Positions 23,843 to 33,305 of a stretch of 64,000 bases of DNA are shown here, piece by piece. This stretch comes from Burkholderiales bacterium (GTDB lineage: Bacteria; Pseudomonadota; Gammaproteobacteria; Burkholderiales; Burkholderiaceae_C). The translations under genes and the position numbers were made by a program. The notes beneath the pieces are model-generated. The model worked only from the letters and a program-made list of their open reading frames with translations, was not told the DNA's origin and made no database searches. The stretch lies in assembly GCA_003963115.1 (NCBI GenBank), contig RXJQ01000058.1, positions 1-64,000 of the forward strand. Direction: 5' to 3'. Position 1 is the stretch's first letter. The number at the start of each line of letters is the position of its first letter.

Positions 23843-24211
23843 TCAGGCGGCCTTGGCACCCTCGTAGCAAGGCGCCAATGGCCGCACTTCCACGGTGGCC
23901 CACTGTGCAGCCGGGCAGCGCTCGGCAATGGACAGTGCTTGCGCCCGTGTCTGGCAGTTCAGCAGAAAGAAGCCGCCGATCATTTCCTTGGCTTCAGCAA
24001 AGGGGCCATCGACCACCTGGGCCCGCCCACCGCGCACCGCCACGCGCGACCCCTGGTCCTGCGAAGCCAGCGATTCGGCCGACACGAGCAGGCCCTGCGA
24101 GCCCAGCTCATCGGCAAACTGGCGCATGGCGGCATAGGCCTCACGGCCCTGAGCCTCGGTGCGCGCCTCGCGCTGGCCGATGGGCTCGATGATCAACAGC
24201 ATGTAGGACAT
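23843..24211 (-). CDS. YCII/DGPF-domain protein (second copy)
   Basis: 122 residues from ATG 24211 (MSYMLLIIEPIGQREART). It has the DGPF motif in VVDGPFAEAKEMIGGFFLLN. It is a paralogue of the gene 89 bases downstream, sharing the DGPFAEAKE core but otherwise clearly diverged. No ECF42-type promoter was found directly upstream, so it may be transcribed separately or read through. Confidence 0.83.
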   Translation of the reverse strand: MSYMLLIIEPIGQREARTEAQGREAYAAMRQFADELGSQGLLVSAESLASQDQGSRVAVRGGRAQVVDGPFAEAKEMIGGFFLLNCQTRAQALSIAERCPAAQWATVEVRPLAPCYEGAKAA

Positions 24212-24300
24212 GGATTCCCCCAATGGCAATGTCCGGACGACAAATGGTCTGGGAGCATCTTAATGAAGAGTGCCTGACGGGCACTTGGGGGGAGGGGGCT

Positions 24301-24561
24301 TCAGCCCGCGTTCAGCAGGGGCATCAGCCCGCCGCTGCGGTCCAGGTCCATCAGCTCGTCACAGCCGCCCACATGCGTGTCGCCAATGAAAATCTGCGGC
24401 ACGGTGCGCCGGCCCGTCACGGCCATCATCTCGGCCCGCTGAGTCGGGTCCAGGTCGATGCGGATCTCTTCTATGTCGTTGACCCCACGCTGCTTGAGCA
24501 GGGCCTTGGCCCGCAGGCAATATGGGCAGACCTGGGTGGTGTACATCTTGACGGCGGGCAT
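24301..24561 (-). CDS. grxC: Glutaredoxin 3
   Basis: 86 residues from ATG 24561 (MPAVKMYTTQVCPYCLRAKA), the normal GrxC length. The dithiol active site CPYC is at 12-15; GRRTVPQIFIGDTHVGGCDE holds the cis-Pro and glutathione-binding region. It reduces disulfides with glutathione in the cytoplasm. Normally followed directly by secB in this class; here the Sir2/ECF42 block intervenes. Confidence 0.93.
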   Translation of the reverse strand: MPAVKMYTTQVCPYCLRAKALLKQRGVNDIEEIRIDLDPTQRAEMMAVTGRRTVPQIFIGDTHVGGCDELMDLDRSGGLMPLLNAG

Positions 24562-24700
24562 GGTGACAAACAGCGGGAAACGGCTGGGGGTATGAACGAA
24601 CACGGCGCTATTTTCACGCCTTTGTCATGCCCGTCCAATTCATGGGGTCTAGCGGCGATTTGTCACGCCGCAAGCTGCCTAGAGCCCTTGTCGACTCTTG

Positions 24701-25117
24701 TCATCCCTTGTCGATAGGCAGATTGGCCTCGCGCCAGGCCTTGAGCCCGCCGGCCAGGGACTGCGCGTTTTCATAGCCCATGGCCTTGAGCTGGGCCACG
24801 GCCTTGGCCGAGCGTGTGCCTGCCGCGCAGACCACCACCAGGGGCAGCTTCTTGTTGCTGGGCAGACCTTTGCCGGCAGCGATCTCGTCGAGCGGGACGT
24901 TCTTGGCGCCGGCCACGTGGGCGGCGGCGAACTCGGCCGGCGTGCACACGTCAATCACCTGGGCCCTTTCCTTGTTGATGAGCTGCACGGCCAGGGCCGG
25001 GCTCAGGCCGCCCGAGGCGCCGCCTTCCTTGAGTTGCTGCCACAGCAGCAGGGCACCGGACGCACCGGCGGCCACCATCCAGTACCAGTTGTCGGCGAAG
25101 TAGCTCGAGGAAGTCAT
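24701..25117 (-). CDS. Membrane-anchored rhodanese-like protein
   Basis: 138 residues from ATG 25117. An N-terminal helix (WYWMVAAGASGALLLW) anchors the protein. A single rhodanese domain follows, with the catalytic Cys in VVVCAAGTRSAKA and the start of the fold in AQVIDVCTPAEFAAAHVAGA. Such proteins move sulfane sulfur; substrate unknown. It lies upstream of grxC and divergent from gpmA, a conserved betaproteobacterial arrangement. Confidence 0.88.
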   Translation of the reverse strand: MTSSSYFADNWYWMVAAGASGALLLWQQLKEGGASGGLSPALAVQLINKERAQVIDVCTPAEFAAAHVAGAKNVPLDEIAAGKGLPSNKKLPLVVVCAAGTRSAKAVAQLKAMGYENAQSLAGGLKAWREANLPIDKG

Positions 25118-25299
25118 GCGGAAAACTCTCTTTGTGTGCGAAATAGCGCTCGGATGGCCAATACGGACCACGGGGCCCATGAACCGGGGGCGGCCTCCTG
25201 TTGGAGGCTGGGCGACCGGGGATTATAAAATCGCAGGTTCAGCCGGCGCAGGATGCTGCCCGCCGGCGCCATTTTTCTCACCGGATTGGGATCGACCTC

Positions 25300-26043
25300 A
25301 TGTACAAGCTCGTGCTGATTCGCCATGGCGAATCGACCTGGAACCTGGAAAACCGCTTCACTGGCTGGGTCGACGTTGACCTGACACCCACCGGCGTGTC
25401 GCAGGCCATGTCGGCCGGCCAGTTGCTCAAGGCCGAAGGCTATGAGTTCGACATCGCCTACACCTCGGTGCTCAAGCGTGCCATCCACACGCTGAACTAT
25501 TGCCTGGACGAGATGGATCGCATCTGGTTGCCCGTGGTCAAGAGCTGGCGCCTCAATGAACGCCACTACGGCGGCCTGCAAGGCCTGAACAAGGCCGAGA
25601 CCGCCCAGAAGCATGGTGATGAGCAGGTGCTGGTGTGGCGCCGCAGCTATGACACGCCACCGCCCGCGCTGGCCCCCAACGACCCGATGGGCCAACGCCA
25701 GGACCTGCGTTACGCCGGCCTGCCCGCGGACCAGATCCCGCTGACCGAGTGCCTCAAGGACACCGTGGCCCGCGTGCTGCCCTACTGGAACGAAGAGATC
25801 GCGCCCGCCATCAAGTCGGGCAAGCGCGTGGTGATCGCGGCCCACGGCAACTCGATCCGCGCCCTGGTCAAGTACCTGGACAACATTGGCGACGCCGACA
25901 TCGTGGGCCTGAACATCCCCAACGGCATCCCTCTGGTGTATGAGCTGGATGCCGATCTCAAGCCCATCAAGCACTACTACCTGGGCGATGCCGAAGCCGC
26001 TGCCAAGGCCGCGGCGGCCGTGGCCACGCAAGGCAAGGCTTGA
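25300..26043 (+). CDS. gpmA: 2,3-bisphosphoglycerate-dependent phosphoglycerate mutase
   Basis: 247 residues from ATG 25300 ([20 protein letters not shown]); 33 extra upstream codons are intergenic. This glycolytic enzyme interconverts 3- and 2-phosphoglycerate. LIRHGEST contains the phosphorylated His9; [20 protein letters not shown] and [17 protein letters not shown] hold the other active-site residues. Monocistronic and convergent with the endonuclease-family gene 16 bases away. Confidence 0.95.
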   Translation: MYKLVLIRHGESTWNLENRFTGWVDVDLTPTGVSQAMSAGQLLKAEGYEFDIAYTSVLKRAIHTLNYCLDEMDRIWLPVVKSWRLNERHYGGLQGLNKAETAQKHGDEQVLVWRRSYDTPPPALAPNDPMGQRQDLRYAGLPADQIPLTECLKDTVARVLPYWNEEIAPAIKSGKRVVIAAHGNSIRALVKYLDNIGDADIVGLNIPNGIPLVYELDADLKPIKHYYLGDAEAAAKAAAAVATQGKA

Positions 26044-26059
26044 TACGGTTTTGAGCTGA

Positions 26060-27130
26060 TCAGGGGCTCAGGCCCCACACCACGGGGCAGTGGTCGGACA
26101 GCGTCCGGCCCTGGTCACGAGGGTCGAAGGACAGGCGCGTAAAGCGCCTGTTTCTGTTCGTGCCTGCCAGCCGCTGGTCGATGAGGATGTCGTCGATATA
26201 GGCCTTGTGGTGGTCGTCGGCATCACAAGGCACGTAGGCCTGGCCCTCGGTGGCGCGCAGCAGCATGGCGCCGGGCGGGTCGTTGTCGTTCCAGGCCTGC
26301 ACGAGGTTGACGGGGGCAGATTCGTCGGGGCCCGCGGGGTAACGGGCGTCCTTGTGGAGGTGTCGGTTGAAGTCGCCCAGTACGGCAAAGGGCTTGCCTT
26401 CGCGCACGCGCTGGTCGATCCAGGCTTCGACCACCGGGGCCTGCTGCTGCAGGCGTTCGCAAGACGAGAAGTGGCGGTCCATGCGGCCGTCAAAGCAGCC
26501 GCTCTTCAAATGCACGGCCAGCAGGCGCACTTCGCTTGCCGTGCCCGGGTAGAGCGTGATGTCCGCGCCAGCACGCGTGTGGCCATCGACATCCAGCGCA
26601 CTCAGGTCACCATTGCAGCGGTAAGGCAGGCCATCGCGGATGGCAAAACCCACCTTCTGTGGATGCGCCCGGTGCAAGAAGCAGTCCAACTGCCAGCCTT
26701 TGGTGAAGACCTGCCTGGCGGCTTCGGGGCCATCGACTTCCTGCAGCGCGACCACATCAGCATGTTGCTCATCGTGCAGTTGCATGGCGACGCGCGCCAG
26801 CGCCTCAAAGTCAGCGGTGGTGCGGGTGGGCGGAGGTGTGCGACCCGGCGTGCAGGGCAAGTCGCGCTGATGGCTGGCGGGCTGTCGGGCCACGCAGCGT
26901 GAGGCCAACTCGTCGTGCGCACGTGGCGTCATCAGCCAGTCCATGTTCCAGGTGGCCAGGGTGAGGCCATTCCTGTTGCTGGCGGCACTGGGGGGTGAGA
27001 ATTTGTCGAGCCAGCCTGCATGAGCCTGGAGCGGCAAAAAGGATGCGCCAAGCGCACAGCTCGCGACAAGCAAGGCGCGTGCAGACAATGTGAATGACAA
27101 GAGGAAGACTCCGCCGCGAACGCGGCTCAC
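26060..27130 (-). CDS. Exported endonuclease/exonuclease/phosphatase-family protein
   Basis: 356 residues from a GTG at 27130 that overlaps the PfkB stop (GTGA); the start is chosen because it gives a full signal peptide (LLSFTLSARALLVASCALGA...LQAHA) and coupling. The metal-dependent hydrolase fold is clear: LATWNMDWL, DVVALQEVDGPEAARQVF (metal Glu), VRLLAVHLKSGCF, FAVLGDFNRHLH and LSDHCPVVWGLSP (catalytic His). Secreted members cleave nucleic acids or phosphodiesters; the substrate here is not known. Confidence 0.82.
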   Translation of the reverse strand: MSRVRGGVFLLSFTLSARALLVASCALGASFLPLQAHAGWLDKFSPPSAASNRNGLTLATWNMDWLMTPRAHDELASRCVARQPASHQRDLPCTPGRTPPPTRTTADFEALARVAMQLHDEQHADVVALQEVDGPEAARQVFTKGWQLDCFLHRAHPQKVGFAIRDGLPYRCNGDLSALDVDGHTRAGADITLYPGTASEVRLLAVHLKSGCFDGRMDRHFSSCERLQQQAPVVEAWIDQRVREGKPFAVLGDFNRHLHKDARYPAGPDESAPVNLVQAWNDNDPPGAMLLRATEGQAYVPCDADDHHKAYIDDILIDQRLAGTNRNRRFTRLSFDPRDQGRTLSDHCPVVWGLSP

Positions 27131-28032
27131 ACGCCCAGTGCGGCGCGGTCCAGCGTGTAGTTCTGCGGGCCGGCTGCGGCGATCTTGATGGCGCCGATGC
27201 GGTTGGCCAGGGTCACCGACTTGACCAGGTCCCAGTCATTGACCAAGCCGTAGAGCAGACCGCCGCGGAAGGCGTCGCCGCAACCGGTCGGGTCCACGAT
27301 GGCAGAGGCCTTCACGCCCGGCACATGGGTCTTCTCGCCTTGAACATAGACGTTGCAGCCCTCGGCACCCAGGGTCTCGATCAGGCCCTTGAGGTGGGAT
27401 TTGGACAGCTCGGCCAGGCTGCTGCCGGTGCGCTCGGCCAGCATCTTGCCTTCGTAGTCGTTGACGGCGACCCAGGTGGCTTGCGAGACGAAGCGCTTGA
27501 GGTCCTCGCCATCGAACATGGGCAGGCCCTGGCCCGGATCGAAGATGAAGGGGATGTTGGCCGCCTTGAGCTGCTCGGCGTGCTGGATCATGGCGTCTCG
27601 GCCATCGGGTGCGACGATGGCCAGCTTGATGGCCGGATCCGCTTCGATGCGCTGGATGTGGGCCTGGCCCATGGCGCCGGGGTGGAAGGCGGTGATCTGG
27701 TTGTTGGCCTCGTCGGTGATGATGATGGCCTGGGCGGTGTAGTCGTCTTCCAGCGTGCGCACATGTTTGAGGCTCACCCCCATCTGCTCCAGGTGGTTGC
27801 GGTAGAGCGTGCCATCCTTGCCCAGCGTGGCCATGATCAGGGGCTCGCCGCCCAGTTGCTTGAGGCTGTAGGCGATGTTGCCGGCGCAGCCACCGAACTC
27901 CTTGCGCAGCGTGGGCACCAGGAAGCTCACGTTGAGGATGTGCACCTGCTCGGGCAGGATCTGCTGCGCGAAACGGCCATGGAAGTTGGTGATGGTGTCG
28001 AAGGCCAGGGAGCCGCAGATCAGGACAGACAT
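27127..28032 (-). CDS. PfkB-family carbohydrate/nucleoside kinase
   Basis: 301 residues from ATG 28032 (MSVLICGSLAFDTI); the longer frame runs into DUF3426. PfkB signature 1 is FGGCAGNIAYSLKQLGGEPL and signature 2 IVDPTGCGDAFRGGLLYGL, with the catalytic Asp in GCGD. Similar proteins are annotated as adenosine or ribokinase-like sugar kinases; the substrate cannot be fixed from sequence. It follows DUF3426 by 40 bases and is coupled to the exported hydrolase. Confidence 0.85.
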   Translation of the reverse strand: MSVLICGSLAFDTITNFHGRFAQQILPEQVHILNVSFLVPTLRKEFGGCAGNIAYSLKQLGGEPLIMATLGKDGTLYRNHLEQMGVSLKHVRTLEDDYTAQAIIITDEANNQITAFHPGAMGQAHIQRIEADPAIKLAIVAPDGRDAMIQHAEQLKAANIPFIFDPGQGLPMFDGEDLKRFVSQATWVAVNDYEGKMLAERTGSSLAELSKSHLKGLIETLGAEGCNVYVQGEKTHVPGVKASAIVDPTGCGDAFRGGLLYGLVNDWDLVKSVTLANRIGAIKIAAAGPQNYTLDRAALGV

Positions 28033-28072
28033 GGTGTGCCTCGGTGAATGCAAAAGGGGCTGCAAAGGGGTG

Positions 28073-29827
28073 TCAGGGGTAGAACAGCTCGGCCGTGTAG
28101 CCGGCTGGCCGGATATCGCTGGCCTTGATGCGCCATTGCAGCGTGGTGCTGCGCTGGCTGGGTGCCGCCGTGGGGACGCTGGCGGCGGGGCTGGCCGCAT
28201 GGGCCGCATCCGCTTTGGTGTCGGCCTTGGGGTCGGCCGTATCCAGCCACTGCGCGTCCTTGGGCGAGAACACGCGGCGGGCGATCACGGCGCCGCTTTC
28301 ATCGGTCAAGGTCAGGTCCACATCGGGCCAGGCCAAATCGATCGTGGCCTGGTTGCGCACGACCACGGTCAGGCGGTAGCTGTCGGGGCCCTCGGAGCTG
28401 GTGCGCACGAGTTCAAGATTGTCGACCTGCAAAGACTCCAGGCGCAGCGGTGGCGAGAGCTTGCAGCCCACGGCACCGCACCACTGGGCCAGCAACGGAC
28501 GGCTGGCGGGATGATAGGCAGCGATCAGATCGCGGAACTGGTGCATCAGCTGCAGGCCGAGCGTGAGCAGCAGGCCCAGCGCGCACACCGAGAGCACAGC
28601 GCGCATGGCTGGATGACGCCAGAAGGCTTCGCGCTGGGCGCGCTTGAGGAACTCGGGCGTCTGGTCGGCAGGCGCGCGGCCGCGTGTGCCCGACTTGCCT
28701 GGGCGCTTGCTGGGCGGCGGCAGGGCCGCATCGTCGGATTCGATGTCGTCGGCGAAGCGCGAGGGCAGGGTGGGCTGGTCGTCGGGCGACTCGTTGGCGG
28801 GGGCGCCGGCTGGCGCGTTGGCTGGCAGGTTCGCGGGCGAGGCCAGTGGCTTGACCGGTGCACCGGCCGGTGTGCGCAGGGCGGCGGTGGACACCGGCGG
28901 CGCCGTCTTGGGCAAAGGCGCAGGGCTGGGTATAGAAGAGCGTGTCTCGTGCTCGAACGCCGAAGGGCCGAAGTCGGAGGCCCAGTCTTCCTCGGCGTCG
29001 ATCATGGCGTCGCTGGGGAACTGGGCGTCGGCGAACTCGGGGCCGGACTGGCGGCGGTGCGGCGCGTGGCGCTCGCGCTCCGAGGGCATCAGGTAGCGCG
29101 AGTCCAGCGCATCGGCCTCATCGGTGCTGGGCACGTCCTCGGGCGGTTCATCCAGCCAGGGTTGTGCTTCTTCGTGCGCTGCGGGTTGCGGCACGAAGGG
29201 CTGCGTCACCGCGATGGGCGCAGGTTCGGGCGCGGGGGCCGGCGGCGGCACGCGCCCACGCGAGGTGGCGGCCAGCACCATCTCCAGCGGCGTGTTGTCG
29301 TCCACCGCGATGGCGGTGTCGAGCTCGAAATCGGTGGTGCCTTCGATGGCAGGCGGCTCCATCGCGAGGTCTTCTTCGACCTGGGGGCGGCGAGGCGGCT
29401 GTGGCTGCGGCGCCGGTGGCTCGGGCTCCGGTTCCGGCAAGGTCGAGCTGGCGAAGGTGGCCGGCTGGGTACGCGCCCATCCACCAGGCGGCTGGGACTC
29501 GATGCCCAGATTCAGTTCTTCCTCGGAGAGCAGGCCGTGCGAGCGCAGGGCGTCTGTCGCAGAAAGCTCGTCTGACGGGGCGGCGGCCGTTTGCGTGGCC
29601 CCAGCATGAACGGGCTCATCAATGGGCTCTTCAGCGATGGCTTGCTGCTGTTTAGCCGGCACCTGCCGGGGCGGAGGCGGCTCCTTTTCGAGGTCGAACA
29701 AGGAGGGCAGGGCGTTGAAGACCTCGTTGCAGCGGCCACAACGCACCCAGCCTTCCGAGACCTTCAATTGGTCTTGGACGACCTTGAAGATCGTGCCGCA
29801 GTGGGTGCAACGGGTGGCCAGGCTCAT
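28073..29827 (-). CDS. Zinc-ribbon / DUF3426 membrane protein
   Basis: 584 residues. The N-terminal MJ0042-type zinc ribbon uses Cys 7, 10, 30 and 33 (CTHC...CGRC). A long Pro/Ala/Glu-rich low-complexity linker (about 50-390) leads to one transmembrane helix near 405-425 (VLSVCALGLLLTLGLQL) and a periplasmic DUF3426 beta domain (YRLTVVVRNQATIDLAWPDV). The prmA-DUF3426 order is common in betaproteobacteria. The linker is unusually long for the family. Function unknown, perhaps a membrane-linked regulator. Confidence 0.82.
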   Translation of the reverse strand: MSLATRCTHCGTIFKVVQDQLKVSEGWVRCGRCNEVFNALPSLFDLEKEPPPPRQVPAKQQQAIAEEPIDEPVHAGATQTAAAPSDELSATDALRSHGLLSEEELNLGIESQPPGGWARTQPATFASSTLPEPEPEPPAPQPQPPRRPQVEEDLAMEPPAIEGTTDFELDTAIAVDDNTPLEMVLAATSRGRVPPPAPAPEPAPIAVTQPFVPQPAAHEEAQPWLDEPPEDVPSTDEADALDSRYLMPSERERHAPHRRQSGPEFADAQFPSDAMIDAEEDWASDFGPSAFEHETRSSIPSPAPLPKTAPPVSTAALRTPAGAPVKPLASPANLPANAPAGAPANESPDDQPTLPSRFADDIESDDAALPPPSKRPGKSGTRGRAPADQTPEFLKRAQREAFWRHPAMRAVLSVCALGLLLTLGLQLMHQFRDLIAAYHPASRPLLAQWCGAVGCKLSPPLRLESLQVDNLELVRTSSEGPDSYRLTVVVRNQATIDLAWPDVDLTLTDESGAVIARRVFSPKDAQWLDTADPKADTKADAAHAASPAASVPTAAPSQRSTTLQWRIKASDIRPAGYTAELFYP

Positions 29828-29860
29828 AGGGCCCTATTTATGCCATTGAATTGCAGGCGT

Positions 29861-30799
29861 TCACGCCGTTTTTTGGGCGGTCATCAGAATCCAGCCCTCT
29901 TCTTCGTTGGCGACCTGCAACTGCAAGCCGACTTCGGCGTAGGCGTCCTTCAGTTCCTGCTCCTGGCGCGCCAGGATGCCGGCCAGCACCAGATAGCCGC
30001 CCGGGGCCACATGAGCGGCCAGCAGTGGCGACAGCATCTTCAGTGGCGTGGCCAGGATGTTGGCCAGCACCACGGGGTAGGTCTGGGCCGCTTCACCGAC
30101 CAGATCGGGCAGGCCGGCGTTGATCGGTGTCTTGCCTTCGGCGTTCTTCAAATGCGCCAGATTGACCTGGGCATTGGCGTTCGTGGCGTCCACGGCGGCT
30201 GGGTCGATGTCGACCGCATCCACCACGCCCGAGCCATGCAGCGCCGCACCGATGGCCAGGATGCCAGAGCCGCAGCCATAGTCCAGCACGCGCTGTCCCC
30301 GGTAGGCAGACGCGTTCTGAGCGATCCACTTCAGGCACATGCGCGTGGTCGGGTGCGTGCCCGTGCCGAAGGCCAGACCCGGGTCCAGCCGCATCACGGT
30401 CTTGGCTTGCGGGGGCACCTCATGCCATGTGGGCACGATGTAGAAGCGCTCGGTGATGGGCACGGGCTGGAACTGCGACTGAGTCAGGCGCACCCAGTCC
30501 TGCTCGTCCACCGGCTGGATACCCTGTACATGGATGTCAGCAGCCCAGTCCTGCGCCAGGATCAGCGTGGCGGCTTCGAGCGCTTCTGCTTCGCTGGGGA
30601 ACAGGCTCTTGATGGTCGAGCGCTGCCAGGCCTCGCGGGGCACCGGCATGCCGGGCTCGCCCCACAAGGCTTCTTCGTGCTCGGTGTCGGCATCAAAGTC
30701 TTCCACCGATACGGACAAGGCTTCGATCTCCATCAGCGCATCGCTCAAGGTCTCGACTTCGGCCTCCTTGGCCAGCAGGGTAAGTTCAAACAAAGCCAT
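29861..30799 (-). CDS. prmA: Ribosomal protein L11 methyltransferase
   Basis: 312 residues. PrmA trimethylates ribosomal protein L11 with SAM. The N-terminal substrate domain (FELTLLAKEAEVETLSDALM) and the SAM loop VLDYGCGSGILAIGAALHG are typical, as are DPGLAFGTGTHPTTRMCL and VLANILATPL. It starts five bases after the accC stop, keeping the conserved accB-accC-prmA order. Confidence 0.95.
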   Translation of the reverse strand: MALFELTLLAKEAEVETLSDALMEIEALSVSVEDFDADTEHEEALWGEPGMPVPREAWQRSTIKSLFPSEAEALEAATLILAQDWAADIHVQGIQPVDEQDWVRLTQSQFQPVPITERFYIVPTWHEVPPQAKTVMRLDPGLAFGTGTHPTTRMCLKWIAQNASAYRGQRVLDYGCGSGILAIGAALHGSGVVDAVDIDPAAVDATNANAQVNLAHLKNAEGKTPINAGLPDLVGEAAQTYPVVLANILATPLKMLSPLLAAHVAPGGYLVLAGILARQEQELKDAYAEVGLQLQVANEEEGWILMTAQKTA

Positions 30800-30804
30800 G
30801 GTGA

Positions 30805-32154
30805 TCAGCGCTTGCGAGCGGCCATCCAGTTCTCGAGGTAGTGGATGTCGGTGCCGCCTTCCACGAACTTGGCGTCCACCATCAGCTCCCGGTGCAGGGG
30901 GATGTTGGTCTGGATGCCTTCGACCACGGTCTCCGACAAGGCCGTGCGCATGCGGGCCAGGGCCTGCTCACGTGTGTCGCCGTGCACAATGATCTTGCCG
31001 ATCATGGAGTCGTAGTTGGGGGGCACGAAGTAGTTGGCATAGGCGTGCGAATCGACGCGTACACCGGGGCCGCCGGGCGGGTGCCAGGTCGTGATGCGGC
31101 CAGGCGAAGGAATGAACTTCACCGGGTCCTCCGCGTTGATGCGGCACTCGATGGCATGGCCGCGCAACTCGATCTGGCGCTGCGTGAAGGGCAGCTTCTC
31201 ACCAAAGGCCACGCGGATCTGCATCTGCACGATGTCGATGCCGCTGGTCATCTCGGTCACGGGGTGCTCCACCTGCACGCGGGTGTTCATCTCGATGAAG
31301 TAGAACTCGTCGTTCTCATACAGGAACTCGAAGGTGCCCGCGCCACGGTAGCCGATCTTCTTGCAGGCGGCCGCGCAACGCTCGCCGACCTTCTCGATGA
31401 GACGGCGGTTGATGCCGGGGGCCGGCGCTTCTTCGATGATCTTCTGATGGCGGCGCTGCATGGAGCAGTCGCGCTCGCCCAGCCAGACGGCGTTCTTGTG
31501 CTGGTCGGCCAGGATCTGGATCTCGACGTGCCGAGGATGCTGGAGGAACTTCTCCATATAGACCTCGGGATTGCCAAACGCAGCACCGGCCTCGGCCTTG
31601 GTGGTCTGCACGGCGTGGATCAGCGCAGCTTCGGTATGGACCACGCGCATGCCGCGTCCACCACCGCCACCGGCGGCCTTGATGATGACCGGGTAACCCA
31701 CGGTGCGGGCGATCTTGATGATCTCCTTGGGGTCATCAGGCAGGGCGCCTTCGGAGCCGGGCACGCAAGGCACGCCGGACTTGATCATGGCCTGCTTGGC
31801 CGAGACCTTGTCGCCCATGATGCGGATGGACTCGGGCGCCGGGCCGATGAAGGTGAAGCCCGATTGCTCGACGCGCTCGGCGAAGTCGGCGTTCTCGGAG
31901 AGGAAGCCATAGCCGGGGTGGATGGCCTCGGCATCGGTCACTTCGGCGGCCGAGATGATGGCCGGCATGTGCAGGTAGCTTTGTGCCGAGGGGGCCGGCC
32001 CGATGCACACGGCCTCGTCGGCGAGCTTGACGTACTTGGCGTCGCGGTCGGCCTCGGAGTAGACCACCACAGACTGGATGCCCATCTCGCGACAGGCTCG
32101 TTGAATACGCAGGGCAATTTCCCCGCGATTCGCGATCAGGATCTTCTTGAACAT
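30805..32154 (-). CDS. accC: Biotin carboxylase subunit of acetyl-CoA carboxylase
   Basis: 449 residues, the standard length. AccC carboxylates biotin on AccB using ATP and bicarbonate, the first step of fatty-acid synthesis. [20 protein letters not shown] starts the biotin-carboxylase domain; the ATP-grasp Gly-rich loop [14 protein letters not shown] and [15 protein letters not shown] (catalytic region) are intact. It follows accB by nine bases. Confidence 0.97.
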   Translation of the reverse strand: MFKKILIANRGEIALRIQRACREMGIQSVVVYSEADRDAKYVKLADEAVCIGPAPSAQSYLHMPAIISAAEVTDAEAIHPGYGFLSENADFAERVEQSGFTFIGPAPESIRIMGDKVSAKQAMIKSGVPCVPGSEGALPDDPKEIIKIARTVGYPVIIKAAGGGGGRGMRVVHTEAALIHAVQTTKAEAGAAFGNPEVYMEKFLQHPRHVEIQILADQHKNAVWLGERDCSMQRRHQKIIEEAPAPGINRRLIEKVGERCAAACKKIGYRGAGTFEFLYENDEFYFIEMNTRVQVEHPVTEMTSGIDIVQMQIRVAFGEKLPFTQRQIELRGHAIECRINAEDPVKFIPSPGRITTWHPPGGPGVRVDSHAYANYFVPPNYDSMIGKIIVHGDTREQALARMRTALSETVVEGIQTNIPLHRELMVDAKFVEGGTDIHYLENWMAARKR

Positions 32155-32163
32155 GAAGCCCCC

Positions 32164-32619
32164 TTATTCGATGATGAACAGGGGCTGACCGTATTCAACT
32201 GGCTGGCCGTTGTCGACCAGGATCTTGGAGATCACGCCGTCCTTGTCGGCCTCGATCTCGTTCATGATCTTCATGGCTTCGATGATGCACACGGCCTGGC
32301 CGGCCTTGACCGCATCGCCCACTTCGGCAAAGGGCTTGGCGCCGGGGCTGGATGAACGGTAGAAGGTGCCCACCATGGGCGACTTGACCACATGGCCCGT
32401 TTCTTCGACTGGGGCAGCGGCCTCGGCAGCAGGTGCGGCGGCGGCCACGGGGGCGGCCATCATCGGTGCGGCCTGTTGAACCATGGGGGCGGCCATGACC
32501 ATGGGTGTGGCGCCGGCCTTGACGATGCGGACCTTGCCATCGGCTTCGGTGATTTCGAGTTCAGACACGTTGGACTCGGACACGAGGTCGATCAGGGTCT
32601 TGAGTTTGCGCAGGTCCAT
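32164..32619 (-). CDS. accB: Biotin carboxyl carrier protein of acetyl-CoA carboxylase
   Basis: 151 residues from ATG 32619 ([16 protein letters not shown]). An Ala/Pro-rich linker (about 40-75) connects to the biotinyl domain, with the biotin acceptor Lys117 in EAMKIMNE. It carries the carboxyl group between AccC and the transferase. 83 bases separate it from aroQ upstream. Confidence 0.96.
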   Translation of the reverse strand: MDLRKLKTLIDLVSESNVSELEITEADGKVRIVKAGATPMVMAAPMVQQAAPMMAAPVAAAAPAAEAAAPVEETGHVVKSPMVGTFYRSSSPGAKPFAEVGDAVKAGQAVCIIEAMKIMNEIEADKDGVISKILVDNGQPVEYGQPLFIIE

Positions 32620-32702
32620 TTTGGGTTCTCCAGGAATGCGGTGAGAGCGGGTGACGCTCAATAATGGATGTGAGGCTGATGCCGGCCGGGGTGGTGGCCG
32701 GT

Positions 32703-33152
32703 TCAGCCGCGTGGGGTGGCGCCCAGCTTTTCGAGGGCGGCTTCCAAGGCCAGGCGGTAGCCCGACGCGCCCAGCCCCACGATCACGCCTTCGGCCAGAT
32801 CGGAGAAATAGGAGTGGTGCCGGAAGGGCTCGCGCCGATGGACGTTGGACAGATGCACTTCGATGAAGGGCAGGGCCACGCCCGCCAGTGCATCGCGCAG
32901 GGCGACGCTGGTGTGCGTGAAGGCCCCCGGGTTGATGAGGATGAAGGATGTGCCGTCGGTGCGGGCAGCATGCACGCGATCGATCAGCGCGCCTTCATGG
33001 TTGCTCTGGAAGGCCGACAGGCTGGCGCCGCGTTGGGCGGCCAGTGCGGTCAGGCCGGTGTTGATCTGCTCCAGCGTGGTGGCGCCATAGACCTGGGGCT
33101 CGCGTGTGCCGAGCAGGTTCAGATTGGGGCCGTGGAGGACAAGAATCTGCAT
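32703..33152 (-). CDS. aroQ: Type II 3-dehydroquinate dehydratase
   Basis: 149 residues from ATG 33152 ([15 protein letters not shown]). It dehydrates 3-dehydroquinate in the shikimate pathway. Catalytic Arg17 and Tyr22 fall in TREPQVYG, and [17 protein letters not shown] and [18 protein letters not shown] hold the remaining conserved residues. Its position upstream of accB is conserved in this group. Confidence 0.96.
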   Translation of the reverse strand: MQILVLHGPNLNLLGTREPQVYGATTLEQINTGLTALAAQRGASLSAFQSNHEGALIDRVHAARTDGTSFILINPGAFTHTSVALRDALAGVALPFIEVHLSNVHRREPFRHHSYFSDLAEGVIVGLGASGYRLALEAALEKLGATPRG

Positions 33153-33305
33153 GTGTCTCTGGCTTGACTGCTTGTGCGCGGTGGTGTTGAACACCTCTGC
33201 GGCACCGGTAAGCTGGGCCAAGAAAATGAAAGTAGGCGGATTTTAGACGCAAATGAGCGAAATTCCGACCATTCTTCTTGAAGTGTCCGATTTGGCTTGA
33301 CTCAT

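Noticed and set aside
27875-29575. 566-codon plus-strand frame over the PfkB and DUF3426 genes
   Set aside because: Shadow of low-complexity DUF3426 linker; composition typical of antisense GC-rich DNA.
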